Assembly: GCF_006443685.1 (NCBI RefSeq)
Contig: NZ_VFYP01000002.1
Coordinates: 372,001-436,000, forward strand
Source of the DNA: Rhizobium glycinendophyticum
GTDB lineage: Bacteria; Pseudomonadota; Alphaproteobacteria; Rhizobiales; Rhizobiaceae
Direction of reading: 5' to 3'
Length of the DNA stretch: 64,000 nt
Made by a program: the position numbers and the translations under genes. The notes under the pieces were generated by a model, which did not search any database, was not told where the DNA came from, and saw only the letters and a list, made by a program, of their open reading frames with translations. Of this stretch, positions 46,487-56,503 are shown piece after piece (the first letter of the stretch is position 1; each line of letters begins with the position of its first letter).

Positions 46487-47359
46487 ATGAAGGCCATATC
46501 CGCTGACAGACACATCATCAGATACGCAATGTCCCAGCCTTATCTGGAACGAGAAGAAGAGTTGGATCTTGCCATTCGCTGGAAGGAACAGGACGATCAG
46601 GGCGCTCGTAATCGTATCGCCCAGGCCCACATGCGCCTCGTCATTGCCATGGCATCGAAATTCCGCGGCTTCGGTCTGCCGCTGAACGACCTCATCCAGG
46701 AAGGCTATATCGGCCTTCTGGAAGCAGCTGCGCGATTCGACCCCGGTCGCGAGGTTCGTTTCTCCACATATGCCGGCTGGTGGATCCGGGCCTCAATGCA
46801 GGATTACATCCTGCGCAACTGGTCAATCGTGCGCGGCGGCACAAGCTCCAGCCAGAAGGCCTTGTTCTTCAACCTGCGCCGCCTCCGCGCCAAGCTGGCA
46901 CAGGGTGACAACCGCCTCTCGGATCAGGCCATTCATCAGGAAATTGCCTCTGCACTCGGCGTCAGCCTTGCCGATGTACAATCGATGGACGCGCGGCTTT
47001 CCGGCAACGATGCGTCACTCCAGACACCTGTTGCAGGTCGCAACGGCGAGGGCACGGAGCAGCTGGAGATGTTGGAGAGCAATGAGGCTCTGCCCGACGA
47101 GCAGGTCACATCCATCATTGATGGGGAGCGCTGGAACGGCTGGCTCAAGGACGCGATGAACAGGCTCAACGAGCGGGAAAGCCGGATCATCAAGGCACGC
47201 CGTCTGACGGAAGACGGGGCGACCTTGGAAGAACTCGGCATGGAGCTCGGCATTTCGAAAGAGCGCGTTCGCCAGATCGAGACCCGGGCTCTTGAAAAAC
47301 TCAAGCTGGCCCTGACTGATAAGGCTCCGACGGCCGCTCGTTACGAGATGGCATACTGA
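46487..47359 (+). CDS. rpoH2: RNA polymerase sigma-32-type factor RpoH2
   Basis: 290-aa heat-shock/stress sigma factor. Region 2 shows DLIQEGYIGLLEAAARFDP (core binding) and FSTYAGWWIRASMQDYILRNWSIVR (-10 recognition; short form FSTYAGWWIRA). The RpoH box QKALFFNLRRLR, about residue 126, separates it from ordinary sigma-70 factors. Region 4.2 is TLEELGMELGISKERVRQIE. I start at ATG 46487, with AGGGAG upstream. I call it the RpoH2 rather than RpoH1 type because of its EcfG promoter and slightly diverged regions. Confidence 0.9.
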   Translation: MKAISADRHIIRYAMSQPYLEREEELDLAIRWKEQDDQGARNRIAQAHMRLVIAMASKFRGFGLPLNDLIQEGYIGLLEAAARFDPGREVRFSTYAGWWIRASMQDYILRNWSIVRGGTSSSQKALFFNLRRLRAKLAQGDNRLSDQAIHQEIASALGVSLADVQSMDARLSGNDASLQTPVAGRNGEGTEQLEMLESNEALPDEQVTSIIDGERWNGWLKDAMNRLNERESRIIKARRLTEDGATLEELGMELGISKERVRQIETRALEKLKLALTDKAPTAARYEMAY

Positions 47360-47384
47360 ACAGTAGCGACAGCTGAGAGGAGCA

Positions 47385-47409
47385 AGCCGGCGGGAACGCC
47401 GGCTTTTTC
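47385..47409 (+). terminator. Rho-independent terminator of rpoH2
   Basis: AGCCGGCG (47385-47392), loop GGAA, CGCCGGCT (47397-47404), then TTTT. It lies 26 bases after the rpoH2 stop. Confidence 0.9.
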
Positions 47410-47428
47410 GTCGGCTACAGAACTGACG

Positions 47429-48955
47429 TCACTCGGAGATGATTTTCACCCGCATGCCGGGCGAGACGGTTGAAGTCGGTCCAAGTGCATTGATCAGCCG
47501 GAAGAGCTCCAGCTTCCGTTCGGTGCCCATCATGCGTGCTGACAAAGTTCCGACGGTGTCGCCAGTGCCGACAGTGACAACCCGCACGCGCAGCGGCTTC
47601 AGCGAAGCGGCCTCTTGCGGTGTGATGCGGCGGAAAGACGCCCGAAGCTGCGCAGCAGTGGACTCAAGCGCTGCACTGCCCTTCGGTACCGCAGTCAAAA
47701 ACCGGAAGATCTGCGGGCCGATGCGAATGACCGTGATGTCGAAGTCCCAGCGATCCGCGGAGGCTTTCGCGGTCGCAGCTTCAAGGCCATTCACCGAGAT
47801 CGTCTGGATCGTATCCGGCAAAAGGCCGGTGACCCAGCCGCTTGAAATATAGTTCGGCAGGCTGATCTTCTGATTGTCGGCCACACCATCAAAGCGGATG
47901 GCAACATCGCCGGGGCCAGTGGCAAGTACCGCCTCGACCTTGTTGTCGATCTGGAAGCCGACCGGCACATCAAAGCGGATGCCGAGCTGGCCATGCAGGA
48001 AGGTCTGGCCGCGCACGAAACCTTCCTGAGGGCTGTCACCGTAGAGAAGGCCGTCGATACCATTCAGGTAATAGTCGCGACCAGTCTCCCCATGCGTGCC
48101 TTCGGGGCCGAACGCACGCGCATGTCGCTTGGCAAGCTCGACGCGCTGTGGCGCATTGGGATGGCTCGACAGGAAGTCCAGACTCTGGTCGGCATCGGGA
48201 TCCACCGATGTGAACTGGCTATAGCGTGCCATGGAATCGAGGAAACGGGCTGCGGCATAAGGATCATAGCCTGCTTCGCCAAGGGTCCTAACGCCGATCA
48301 CGTCGGCCTGCAGTTCCTGCTGACGGGAAAAGGCAGCGAGCCTAAGCTTGCCTCGCGCGAGCGCCTGCTTGCCGGCGAGATCGCTGGAAAGCACTTCTGC
48401 CACCACCCGGCTTGCAATGACTTCCGCCTCTTCGCGCCGCTGACGCTCGATGCCGTGATTGGCGGTCACATGCGCCATTTCGTGGCTAAGCACGGCGGCG
48501 ACCTCGGACGCATCATTGGCCAGCGCCAGGAGCCCGCGCGTCACGTAGAGGTAACCGCCGGGCAGCGCGAAGGCATTGATCGCAGGCGAATTGAGGATGG
48601 TGATACGGTACGACTGGTTGGGGTTTTCCGAGACAGCGGTCAGCGCACCGGCAATGCGTGCAACAAGCCGTTCGGTTTTGGCGTCGGAATACTCACCGCC
48701 GTAGGAGGCTACAATACGGGGATGCTCGCGGGCACCCATCTGGGCACGCGGATCGCCCTTCTGGACTTCTTCGACGATCTGCGGATTGCTGGACGGCGAG
48801 ACGGAAGGCTCATACGCCTGCTCGAACAGCGACTGACAGGACGACAGAACCAGCCCGCTTACAACGAACGCAGCTGCCGTCGACGCAAGCCTTGCAGGCC
48901 GGCGCCGCCGATTACCATCGGCAGCCATTGCGCTGTTCCGGCTGAAAAACTGCAT
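47429..48955 (-). CDS. M48 metallopeptidase lipoprotein (BepA-like, with C-terminal LysM-like segment)
   Basis: 508 aa. The N-terminus has a basic region then a helix ending in the lipobox LSSC (Cys40), so it is an envelope lipoprotein. The zinc protease motif HEMAH (HExxH) is near residue 165 with the third ligand Glu in QQELQADVIGV. The last about 55 residues (VGTGDTVGTLSARM...MRVKII) resemble a LysM-type module. BepA/YfgC-type proteases act in outer-membrane protein quality control. Start ATG 48955 has AAGGGG upstream; 48928 is an alternative. Confidence 0.9.
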   Translation of the reverse strand: MQFFSRNSAMAADGNRRRRPARLASTAAAFVVSGLVLSSCQSLFEQAYEPSVSPSSNPQIVEEVQKGDPRAQMGAREHPRIVASYGGEYSDAKTERLVARIAGALTAVSENPNQSYRITILNSPAINAFALPGGYLYVTRGLLALANDASEVAAVLSHEMAHVTANHGIERQRREEAEVIASRVVAEVLSSDLAGKQALARGKLRLAAFSRQQELQADVIGVRTLGEAGYDPYAAARFLDSMARYSQFTSVDPDADQSLDFLSSHPNAPQRVELAKRHARAFGPEGTHGETGRDYYLNGIDGLLYGDSPQEGFVRGQTFLHGQLGIRFDVPVGFQIDNKVEAVLATGPGDVAIRFDGVADNQKISLPNYISSGWVTGLLPDTIQTISVNGLEAATAKASADRWDFDITVIRIGPQIFRFLTAVPKGSAALESTAAQLRASFRRITPQEAASLKPLRVRVVTVGTGDTVGTLSARMMGTERKLELFRLINALGPTSTVSPGMRVKIISE

Positions 48956-49177
48956 CCTGCCCCTTAACCCTGTGCCCGAGGCTCCGCCTGTCAGGTCGGT
49001 CCCGGGTGCAGCATCCACTTGCCTGGCACCAGAATCGTGCGAACACGGTCCCTGGGCTCATTCCATAATGCGAAACTGTCGCATGCTCTAGACCATAGTG
49101 CCCGCGACCGCATTGACCAAGCCCTTGCTACGCTTGGCAACCATTCACTGGCCGCATGACAGGAGCGAACGACCAAA

Positions 49178-49915
49178 TTAAGGCGAAGGTTCCACCTGAG
49201 GCCCGAGACCGAGGAAGTCACGGACCGGTGGGAGGTCGCGTCGGGCGAGAAATCGCGCGGTCTCAGCCTCGACGAGCACGCTCCCGCCGTCGACAAAGAC
49301 GACATACTGGGCAAGCCGTTCCAGATCACGCGGGTCATGTGTGACGAGAAGCACGGTTGAGCCAGTCTCCCGATGCAGGTCGGAGAGCAGAGCAACCATG
49401 GATGACCGCAGCGCCGGATCAAGTGCTGCAAATGGCTCATCGAGTAGCAAGACCGGGCGTCGGCGCACCAGCGCCCGGGCGAAAGCCACCCGCTGGCGCT
49501 CCCCGCCTGATAGAGAGCCGGGCAGCCGTCGTTCGTAGCCCGCAAGGCCGACGCGTTCGAGGGCTTGCGAAATCGCCACGCGATCGGTTGGTTGGAGCCT
49601 GAGGCCAGGATGGATGCCGAGCCCGATATTGGTGAAGAGATCCAGATGGGAAAACAGGTTGTTGTCCTGAAAGACGAGGGAGACAGGGCGCTCTGCCGGC
49701 GGGAGCCGAGTAACGTCTAATCCATCGATCCAGACCGTGCCGCTATCCGGCCGCTCGAAACCGGAAACCAGATTGAGCAACGTCGACTTCCCTGCGCCAG
49801 ACGGGCCGACAATCGCTGTGACCGCGCCAGCCTGAAACTCGCAATCGAAATGGAATCGGTTCTGGCTAAGCGTCAACCGGGTATGGGCGAGATGGACGGA
49901 GGCGTTAGCCGGCAT
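49178..49915 (-). CDS. thiQ: Thiamine ABC transporter ATPase
   Basis: 245 aa ATP-binding subunit of the thiamine/TPP importer. Walker [10 protein letters not shown] near residues 36-44, Q-loop [13 protein letters not shown] (the ThiQ pattern), signature [15 protein letters not shown], Walker [13 protein letters not shown] and switch His in [11 protein letters not shown]. Start ATG 49915 has AAGGAG seven bases upstream and overlaps the thiP stop by 11 bases. Last gene of the TPP-riboswitch operon. Confidence 0.94.
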   Translation of the reverse strand: MPANASVHLAHTRLTLSQNRFHFDCEFQAGAVTAIVGPSGAGKSTLLNLVSGFERPDSGTVWIDGLDVTRLPPAERPVSLVFQDNNLFSHLDLFTNIGLGIHPGLRLQPTDRVAISQALERVGLAGYERRLPGSLSGGERQRVAFARALVRRRPVLLLDEPFAALDPALRSSMVALLSDLHRETGSTVLLVTHDPRDLERLAQYVVFVDGGSVLVEAETARFLARRDLPPVRDFLGLGPQVEPSP

Positions 49916-51557
49916 GGACTCGCTCCTTTGCAAGAGAGCCCGGCGAGGTGCCGGGTGCGCCGATCAGCGCCAGCACCAGGCAGATCAGACCCAGAAGCAG
50001 CGCCAGACCGTCGGCATCGTTGCTGCGATAGCTGCCCATCTGCGCATAAATGAGTGTCGGTAACGTGGTGATATTCTCGGAACCAAACAATGCGACTGCC
50101 CCCAAATCACCGAGCGAAAGAGCCATGGCGAAGGCGAGTGCCGTGAGGAGTGGCCGTCGAAGCGCCGGCCAATCGACGAAACGCAGCCTCTGACCAACCG
50201 AAAGGCCAAGACTTTCACACAACCGACCGGTGCGGTCACGGTGTTCGGAAAAGGCGGGCCCGAGAACTCGCACAGCAAACGGAAGAGCCATGAGGGCGTT
50301 GATACCGACCACGACGAGGGGCGCAAAATCCGCGATATCACCGTGCGGTCTGAGGGCCAGGAACCAGCCAGTCGCGAGGATGCTCGTCGGGAGCAGGAGC
50401 ACCAGCGAGGAGGCACCCGCAAGACCGATTGAGAAGAGACGTGCCGTCCAGGTGAGCGAAGTGTGTCCCGACAGCTGGCTTCGTGCAGCAATAATCAGAT
50501 AGGCTCCGAGCGTGGCAGCGAGGCCTGCTCCCAGCGAGACCATGAGGCTGGTCAGCGCCGCCTGTTGGAAGGCCTCTTGCTCGACAAGCCGGACGAGATC
50601 GGCCCGCAGTCCGGATACAACCACCTGTCCGAGCGGCAGAACAAGGAAGAGGCCGCCGGACACCAGCATTAACCCATCCACCAACCGAACAAGGGGACGA
50701 TGACCATCGAAGCGCACATAGCCGCGACCGCTGGTCGTCCCCGAATCCCCGGCTACGGGCAATAGGCTGAGGACCGCGAGGACGCAGCCGGTCACGGTGA
50801 TCTGAACACATGCGAGCGAGACCGCCCGCACAGGATCGAAATCGAAGCGCAGCGCCTGATAGATTGCCACCTCGATCGTGGTCGCAGCCGGCCCACCCCC
50901 GAAGACGAGGACCAGCGTGAAGCTGGTAACACACAGCATGAAGATCAGCCCCGCAGCGCCTGGGATCACCCGCGCAAGCACTGGCCATTCGATGAACCGG
51001 AACGTGGATAACGGCGAAAAGCCGAGGCTGGCAGCGGAACGCCAATACTCCGCCGGTACGCGTTCCAGCGCAGACAGCATCAGGCGGGCCGCGAGGGGCA
51101 GGTTGAAGAAGACATGCGCGATGAGAATGCCAGACAGGCCATAGATCGATACGGGCTGCGAAACCCCGAGCCACGAGAGAAGCTGATTGACCAGACCGTT
51201 GCGGCCAAATACCCCGATAAGGCCGAGCGCGCCTATCAGCACAGGCAGACCCATCGGCACCGCCATCAGCCGGATCAGCCACGGCCGGCCCGGGAAGCTT
51301 GGCTGCCGCGCCAGAGCACTGGCGAACGGCAGGGCGAGACCGACGGAAAGCAAAGTGGAAAGCAGAGCCTGCCACAGGGTAAAGCCGAGCACGGAGCGCA
51401 CGACCGGATCAGCGAAAACCTCCAAACCGGCGACAGGCCCCGACAGAAGCATCACGAGCGCCACCCCGACGAAGCCAGAGATCACCATCAAGACAAAAAG
51501 ACCGCCCGCGAGAGCAGGCAGTCTTACACGCCACGACTGGTGCAGCGGGCGCAGCAT
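49905..51557 (-). CDS. thiP: Thiamine ABC transporter permease
   Basis: 550-aa fused permease with about twelve helices in two BPD_transp repeats (about 1-265 and 290-545), the typical ThiP length. EAA-like loops are visible as [21 protein letters not shown] in the first half and [17 protein letters not shown] in the second. Follows thiB with a 7-base gap and overlaps thiQ. Confidence 0.93.
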   Translation of the reverse strand: MLRPLHQSWRVRLPALAGGLFVLMVISGFVGVALVMLLSGPVAGLEVFADPVVRSVLGFTLWQALLSTLLSVGLALPFASALARQPSFPGRPWLIRLMAVPMGLPVLIGALGLIGVFGRNGLVNQLLSWLGVSQPVSIYGLSGILIAHVFFNLPLAARLMLSALERVPAEYWRSAASLGFSPLSTFRFIEWPVLARVIPGAAGLIFMLCVTSFTLVLVFGGGPAATTIEVAIYQALRFDFDPVRAVSLACVQITVTGCVLAVLSLLPVAGDSGTTSGRGYVRFDGHRPLVRLVDGLMLVSGGLFLVLPLGQVVVSGLRADLVRLVEQEAFQQAALTSLMVSLGAGLAATLGAYLIIAARSQLSGHTSLTWTARLFSIGLAGASSLVLLLPTSILATGWFLALRPHGDIADFAPLVVVGINALMALPFAVRVLGPAFSEHRDRTGRLCESLGLSVGQRLRFVDWPALRRPLLTALAFAMALSLGDLGAVALFGSENITTLPTLIYAQMGSYRSNDADGLALLLGLICLVLALIGAPGTSPGSLAKERVHAG

Positions 51558-51564
51558 CAGCGGG

Positions 51565-52590
51565 TCAGTTGAGCGTCATCGCCTTCAGCCACTCGTCGAT
51601 CCAGGCCTGACGATTGGCCGCCACTTCGGCCGGGCTCATCAGGAAGGTCGTCTTCGGCTGAACGAGCTTGCCGAAGGCATCCGGCAGCGGCTCGGACGTA
51701 TCAGCAGCCGGCATCATCCAGTTGTTCGTCGGAATAGTATCTTGGAAACCGGGCTCAAGAATGAAGGCGAGGAACTGCCGCGCAAGATCCTTATCCGGCG
51801 CGTTCTTCAAAATGCCGGCAACTTCGATCTGAATGTAATGACCTTCTGAAAAATCCGCTGCCTGATAGCGCTCGGTATTTTCTGCGACCATGTGGTAGGC
51901 CGGCGATGTTGTGTAAGACAATACCATCGGCGCCTCCCCCTTTGTAAACAGACCATAAGCTTCCGACCAACCGGGGGTCACCGTGAGAACACGGTTCTTC
52001 AGCTTGGCCCAGGCCTCGGGCGCCTTCTCGCCATAGACGGACTTGACCCAAAGCAAGAGTCCGAGGCCTGGCGTCGAAGTGCGGGGATCCTGAATGACGA
52101 TCTTCTGGTTCGGGTCACCCTCGACCAATTCCTTGAGGCTCTTCGGCGGCGTCTGGATCGCCTGGGTGTCGTAGATCACTGCGAAATGACCGTAGTCGTA
52201 AGGCACGAACACATCATCGCTGAAGCCCCCAGGAACCTTCACTGTCGACGTGTCGATCACAGCCTTATCGAACAATCCTGTCTGCTTGGCTTCCTCCACC
52301 AGATTGGTGTCCAGCCCCAGCACGACATCGGCCTTGGAGCTTTGACCTTCAAGCTTGAGACGGGTCAGAAGGGCCACTCCATCGGCAACACCGACAAAAT
52401 TGACGCTGCAATCGCAGGTCTTTTCAAAGGCTTCCTTCACCTTCGGCCCCGGTCCCCATTCGGAGATGAAGCTTTCATAGGTATAGACAGTCAGAACCTT
52501 GTCAGCTGCCTGCGCCGACGCGGATAGACCGGTTGGCAACAAGGCTGCGGCAAGGCCGACGCGAACAAATTTAGCGAGATGTGACGGCAT
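51565..52590 (-). CDS. thiB: Periplasmic thiamine-binding protein
   Basis: 341 aa. Signal peptide to about residue 29 (ASAQAADKV) then a class II binding fold: [25 protein letters not shown] at the start of the mature protein and [14 protein letters not shown] in the ligand region, both ThiB-typical. Two cysteines (CDC) near residue 60 may form a structural disulfide. Start ATG 52590 has GGAGGAGGG upstream, part of which can be masked by a hairpin. First gene of thiBPQ, directly behind the TPP riboswitch. Confidence 0.94.
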   Translation of the reverse strand: MPSHLAKFVRVGLAAALLPTGLSASAQAADKVLTVYTYESFISEWGPGPKVKEAFEKTCDCSVNFVGVADGVALLTRLKLEGQSSKADVVLGLDTNLVEEAKQTGLFDKAVIDTSTVKVPGGFSDDVFVPYDYGHFAVIYDTQAIQTPPKSLKELVEGDPNQKIVIQDPRTSTPGLGLLLWVKSVYGEKAPEAWAKLKNRVLTVTPGWSEAYGLFTKGEAPMVLSYTTSPAYHMVAENTERYQAADFSEGHYIQIEVAGILKNAPDKDLARQFLAFILEPGFQDTIPTNNWMMPAADTSEPLPDAFGKLVQPKTTFLMSPAEVAANRQAWIDEWLKAMTLN

Positions 52591-52591
52591 G

Positions 52592-52632
52592 ACGCCCTCC
52601 TCCAAAAGATCAATGATATCGGGATAGGGCGT
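52592..52632 (-). promoter_or_regulatory. Shine-Dalgarno-masking hairpin upstream of thiB
   Basis: In the mRNA ACGCCCT (52632-52626) is perfectly complementary to AGGGCGT (52598-52592), and the latter covers the 3' half of the GGAGGAGGG ribosome site. Located between the TPP aptamer and the start codon, it can serve as the expression platform for translational control. Confidence 0.55.
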
Positions 52633-52649
52633 TTACAATCGACGCGTCT

Positions 52650-52745
52650 AATCCCTCCGCCGGTGTTAACCGGATCAGGTTCCGCGGGTTGGCTGACGCC
52701 TCTCAGCATTCCGATCACGGCGGATCAGAAGGCACCCCGTTAGAG
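52650..52745 (-). ncRNA. TPP (THI-element) riboswitch
   Basis: Read on the minus strand it carries the diagnostic TPP aptamer pieces in order: GGGGTGCC near 52736, GCTGAGAGG near 52713-52705, AACCCG, AACCTGATCCGGTTAACACCGGCG (core CCTGATC...TAACACCGG), and the closing GGAGGGA near 52652. It lies about 60 bases upstream of thiB. TPP binding should lower thiBPQ expression. Confidence 0.94.
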
Positions 52746-52878
52746 CAGTCATGGAAATAGCGCGGCAGGTTGGGGAGCGCAAGATGGCAGACCTCTTGGT
52801 GCTACGGTAAGCCAAACGCAATCTCGCCATGCTATGCAGTCAACAGACTGTAGTTGAACGTTTTCGAGGCTTGATGGC

Positions 52879-54657
52879 ATGACGAGTGAAACGAGCGGAG
52901 GGCCGATCTCAGTCGATCAGATTGTTGCCGCCGTCGAAGGGAGCTTTCGCCGCCAGATAGCCATCGCCTTGGATAGCTTCTGGCACTCTGCAATTCGCAA
53001 TCGCATCCTCGTCTTCGCCTTCGCATTGGTCGCTGTCATCCTGGCAACCGCCTATGGCACCGTGATGCTGAACCACTGGAACGCGCCGTTCTACAATTCG
53101 CTGGAGCAGCGAAACCTGCCGGCATTTCTGCAGGAACTTCGCAACTTCGCTGTTATCGCCGGTGTGCTTCTCGTGCTCAACGTGATCCAGGCCTGGTTGA
53201 ACCAGATGACGGCTTTGCACATGCGGGAGGGTCTGACGCGCGACGTCATCGACCAGTGGCTTGCGGGACGTCGCGCCTTTCGCCTCTCCATGGCGAGCCC
53301 GCTCGGCGTAAACCCGGACCAGCGCCTGCACGAAGATGCGCGCAAGCTCGCAGAGATGACAACGTCACTGTCGATCGGTCTTTTCAATGCGACCATTCTT
53401 CTGGTGAGCTTCATCGGGGTCCTCTGGGGCCTATCGAGCGACCTCGTCTTCAAGCTGGGAGACTGGAGCTTTCAGATCCCCGGTTACATGGTGTGGGGTG
53501 CCATTCTCTATGCCCTTGCCGCCTCGCTTTTGAGCCGCCTCGTCGGACATCGGCTGTCGAACCTGAATGCTGAGCGTTATGCCCGCGAGGCCGACTTACG
53601 TTTCTCCCTCATGCGCGCCAACGAGAACCTGGACGCCATCGCCGTGGCGCGCGGAGAAGACGCCGAAAAGCGACATATCCATGAAACGCTGGACGGCGTT
53701 TTGGGCTCGATCCGCAACCTCGCCCTCGCGCTCACCAATCTCACCTGGGTGACCGCAGGCTTCGGCTGGCTGGCAATCATCGTCCCGATCCTGATCGCCT
53801 CGCCAGCCTATTTTTCCGGGACCATCACCTTCGGTGGCCTGATGATGGCGGCCGCGGCCTTTACCCAAGTCTATTCGGCTCTGCGCTGGTATGTCGACAA
53901 TTTTGGGCAGATTGCCGACTGGCGCGCAGCACTCCTCCGCGTCACGGTCTTCCGCGCTGCTCTCGATGCGATGGACAATGCGGAGCAGATGCCAGGCAGG
54001 ATCGAAATCTTACCGTCAGAGGATGGCGCACTGCGTCTGAGAGGGCTCGAGATCGGCTCCCGCTTGCAGGGCGAGAACAATGGCGGCGCGTTCCGCCTCG
54101 TCGAAAGAGACGTCGAGATCGCTCCCGGCCAGCATGTCATGGTCAACGGCGACCAGGGCGTGAATCGCAAGCTGTTCTTCAATGCGCTTGCTGGCCTGTG
54201 GCCGTTCGGCAAGGGCAAGATCTTTCTCCCCGCAGCGACGGACATCCTCTTCATACCACAGATCGGCTACCTGCCGGAGGGAAGCCTGCGCAGTCTGCTC
54301 GCTTACCCCTTGGCTTCCGCGAACTTCACCGATTCCGACATGAAGCTTGCCCTGGAGAAGGTGGGGCTTGGAAATCTTGGCGGCCGTCTTTACGAGCGTG
54401 CCCGCTGGGAAAGGCTCCTCGACAAGGATGAGCAGATGGCGCTGGCCTTTGCCAATATGCTTCTGCGCAAACCGCGCTGGGTCGTGCTATTCGATGTGCT
54501 GGAGGGGTTGGAGCCGGACACCGAAATCCGTTTGGCAGCTTTGCTCGGCGAAATGCCCGACGCCTCCCTGCTCTACATTGGTCGTTCCGCCGCCTTTGCC
54601 AAGGCAACGGGAGCAAGGTTGGTGCATCTCGAGCGGATGATGGATCCCCCGAGGTGA
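52879..54657 (+). CDS. SbmA/YddA-like ABC transporter with degenerate nucleotide-binding domain
   Basis: 592 aa. Residues about 1-380 are an SbmA/BacA-type membrane domain with six helices (SFWHSAIRNRILVFAFALVAV; NHWNAPFYNSLEQRN; RWYVDNFGQIADWRAALLRV). Residues about 395-590 align with an ABC ATPase that has lost its catalytic residues: the P-loop reads GDQGVNRK at 424-431 in place of GxxGxGKS, the signature reads LDKDEQ at 514-519 in place of LSGGEQ, and Walker B is VLFDVLE with Val540 where the catalytic Glu should be. It may work by proton motive force like SbmA, or the NBD is a structural relic. Confidence 0.88.
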   Translation: MTSETSGGPISVDQIVAAVEGSFRRQIAIALDSFWHSAIRNRILVFAFALVAVILATAYGTVMLNHWNAPFYNSLEQRNLPAFLQELRNFAVIAGVLLVLNVIQAWLNQMTALHMREGLTRDVIDQWLAGRRAFRLSMASPLGVNPDQRLHEDARKLAEMTTSLSIGLFNATILLVSFIGVLWGLSSDLVFKLGDWSFQIPGYMVWGAILYALAASLLSRLVGHRLSNLNAERYAREADLRFSLMRANENLDAIAVARGEDAEKRHIHETLDGVLGSIRNLALALTNLTWVTAGFGWLAIIVPILIASPAYFSGTITFGGLMMAAAAFTQVYSALRWYVDNFGQIADWRAALLRVTVFRAALDAMDNAEQMPGRIEILPSEDGALRLRGLEIGSRLQGENNGGAFRLVERDVEIAPGQHVMVNGDQGVNRKLFFNALAGLWPFGKGKIFLPAATDILFIPQIGYLPEGSLRSLLAYPLASANFTDSDMKLALEKVGLGNLGGRLYERARWERLLDKDEQMALAFANMLLRKPRWVVLFDVLEGLEPDTEIRLAALLGEMPDASLLYIGRSAAFAKATGARLVHLERMMDPPR

Positions 54658-54666
54658 AGCGGTCTT

Positions 54667-56499
54667 CTACCCCTCGAGTTCCTCGCGCAGCATCTCGAGC
54701 TCCAGCCATTCCTCTTCCCAGCGGGTAATGTCGGCGCGAAGCTTCTCCATTTCGGCAGCGAGCCGGGCGAAGGTCGCCGGGTCCTTCGAGAAGAGATTGG
54801 GATCCGCCATCTTGGCTTCGCGCGCGGCAATCTCTTTCTCCGCCTTTTCCATGTCCTTCGGCAAATTTTCGAGAGCAAATTTCTGCTTGAACGACAGTTT
54901 ACCCTTGCTCTTGGAGACAGCTTCGGTGGTCTTTGCGCCAGACATGTCCTGCGCCTTAGCCTTTTCGGCTTTTTCGGCGCGCTTGCGTTCGTCCTCGACG
55001 CCCTTGCGCTGGGCCAGCATGTCCGAATAGCCACCGGCATATTCGATCCAACGGCCATCGGGGGCATCCGGATTGGCGGGCGCAATGGTCGAGGTCACAG
55101 TGCGGTCGAGGAAATCACGGTCATGGCTGACGAGAATGACCGTACCTGCATAACCCGCGACAATTTCTTGCAAAAGATCCAACGTCTCGATGTCAAGGTC
55201 GTTGGTCGGCTCGTCGAGGATCAGCAGGTTCGATGGCTTTGCCATGATCCGCGCCAGCATCAACCGGGCCCGCTCACCGCCGGATAGATTACGGATCGGC
55301 GTGCGAGCCTGTTCCGGCTGGAAAAGGAAGTCTTTCATGTAGCCGGTGACATGCTTCTGCTCGCCGTTGACGAGCAGATTCTCACCACGGCCGTCGGTCA
55401 GGTAATGGGCCAGCGTATCGTCCGGATTGAGGTCTTCGCGCTTCTGGTCGAGAACCGCGATTTCCAAGTTCGTCCCGAGCTTGATCACCCCACCGTCCGG
55501 CCGCAACTGGCCGGTTAGCATCTTCAGAAGCGTCGTCTTGCCGGCACCGTTCGGGCCAATCAGACCGATGCAGTCGCCGCGATGCACGCGGATGGAGAAG
55601 GGCGCGACGATGGTCCTGTCACCATAGGTTTTCGTGATCTTGTCTGCCTCGACGACCAGCTTTCCGCTTTCGCGACCTTCGCTGACGGCAGCCTGGATTG
55701 TGCCCTGCGGCCCCTTGTGGCCCCGATAGTCCGCACGCAGCGCCTGGAGATTGCCCAGTCGCCGCATATTGCGCTTGCGCCGCGCAGTGACGCCGTAGCG
55801 TAACCAGTGCTCCTCGCGCTCAATCTGGCGGCCGAGCTTGTGCTGCTCGATTTCTTCCTCTTCCAGCACCTTGTCGCGCCATTCCTCGAAATAGGAAAAG
55901 CCACGGGCAAGCCTGCGCGACAGCCCGCGGTCCAGCCAGACCGTGGCGGTCGAGATCTTCTCTAGGAAGCGGCGGTCGTGCGAGATCAGGACGAGCGCGC
56001 TTCGCGTCTTCTGCAATTCGCCTTCGAGCCACTCGATCGTCGGCAGATCGAGATGGTTCGTCGGCTCATCAAGCATCAGAATGTCAGGCTCGGGCGCCAG
56101 CACGCGCGCAAGCGCTGCGCGCCGCGCTTCACCACCCGAAAGCCGCGTCGGATCTTCCTGACCGGTCAGACCCAGATGCTCCAGCAGATAGGTCACGCGG
56201 TACGGATCATCACCCGGCCCAAGCCCTGCCTCGGCATAGGCTTGAACGGTGCCGTAACCGGCAAAATCAGGTGCCTGCTCGAGATAACGGATGGTGGAGG
56301 CCGGGTGACGGAAAACCTCCCCCGACTGTGCCTCCACCAGACCGGCGGCAATCTTCATCAACGTAGACTTGCCCGAACCGTTGCGCCCGACCAGGCAAAT
56401 CCGGTCGCCTGGTTCAACCTGCAGCCCGGCACCGTTGAGGAGCGGGGTACCGCCGAAGGATAGGTAGATATCGTCGAGTTTCAGAATGGGAGGCGCCAA
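54667..56499 (-). CDS. uup: ABC-F family ATPase (Uup-type)
   Basis: 610 aa cytosolic twin-ATPase of the ABC-F (ribosome/DNA-structure) family; no membrane domain. First NBD: GRNGSGKST, LSGGEARRAALARVL, LMLDEPTNHLD. Second NBD: GPNGAGKTT, LSGGERARLMLARIM, LILDEPTNDLD. The C-terminal 90 residues are a charged coiled coil, as in Uup. I start at TTG 56499 (LAPPILKLDD, with GGAG upstream), which sits 5 bases after the thiamine pyrophosphokinase stop; the longer frame to 56589 would overlap that gene by 85 bases. Confidence 0.9.
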   Translation of the reverse strand: MAPPILKLDDIYLSFGGTPLLNGAGLQVEPGDRICLVGRNGSGKSTLMKIAAGLVEAQSGEVFRHPASTIRYLEQAPDFAGYGTVQAYAEAGLGPGDDPYRVTYLLEHLGLTGQEDPTRLSGGEARRAALARVLAPEPDILMLDEPTNHLDLPTIEWLEGELQKTRSALVLISHDRRFLEKISTATVWLDRGLSRRLARGFSYFEEWRDKVLEEEEIEQHKLGRQIEREEHWLRYGVTARRKRNMRRLGNLQALRADYRGHKGPQGTIQAAVSEGRESGKLVVEADKITKTYGDRTIVAPFSIRVHRGDCIGLIGPNGAGKTTLLKMLTGQLRPDGGVIKLGTNLEIAVLDQKREDLNPDDTLAHYLTDGRGENLLVNGEQKHVTGYMKDFLFQPEQARTPIRNLSGGERARLMLARIMAKPSNLLILDEPTNDLDIETLDLLQEIVAGYAGTVILVSHDRDFLDRTVTSTIAPANPDAPDGRWIEYAGGYSDMLAQRKGVEDERKRAEKAEKAKAQDMSGAKTTEAVSKSKGKLSFKQKFALENLPKDMEKAEKEIAAREAKMADPNLFSKDPATFARLAAEMEKLRADITRWEEEWLELEMLREELEG

Positions 56500-56503
56500 G
56501 GCT

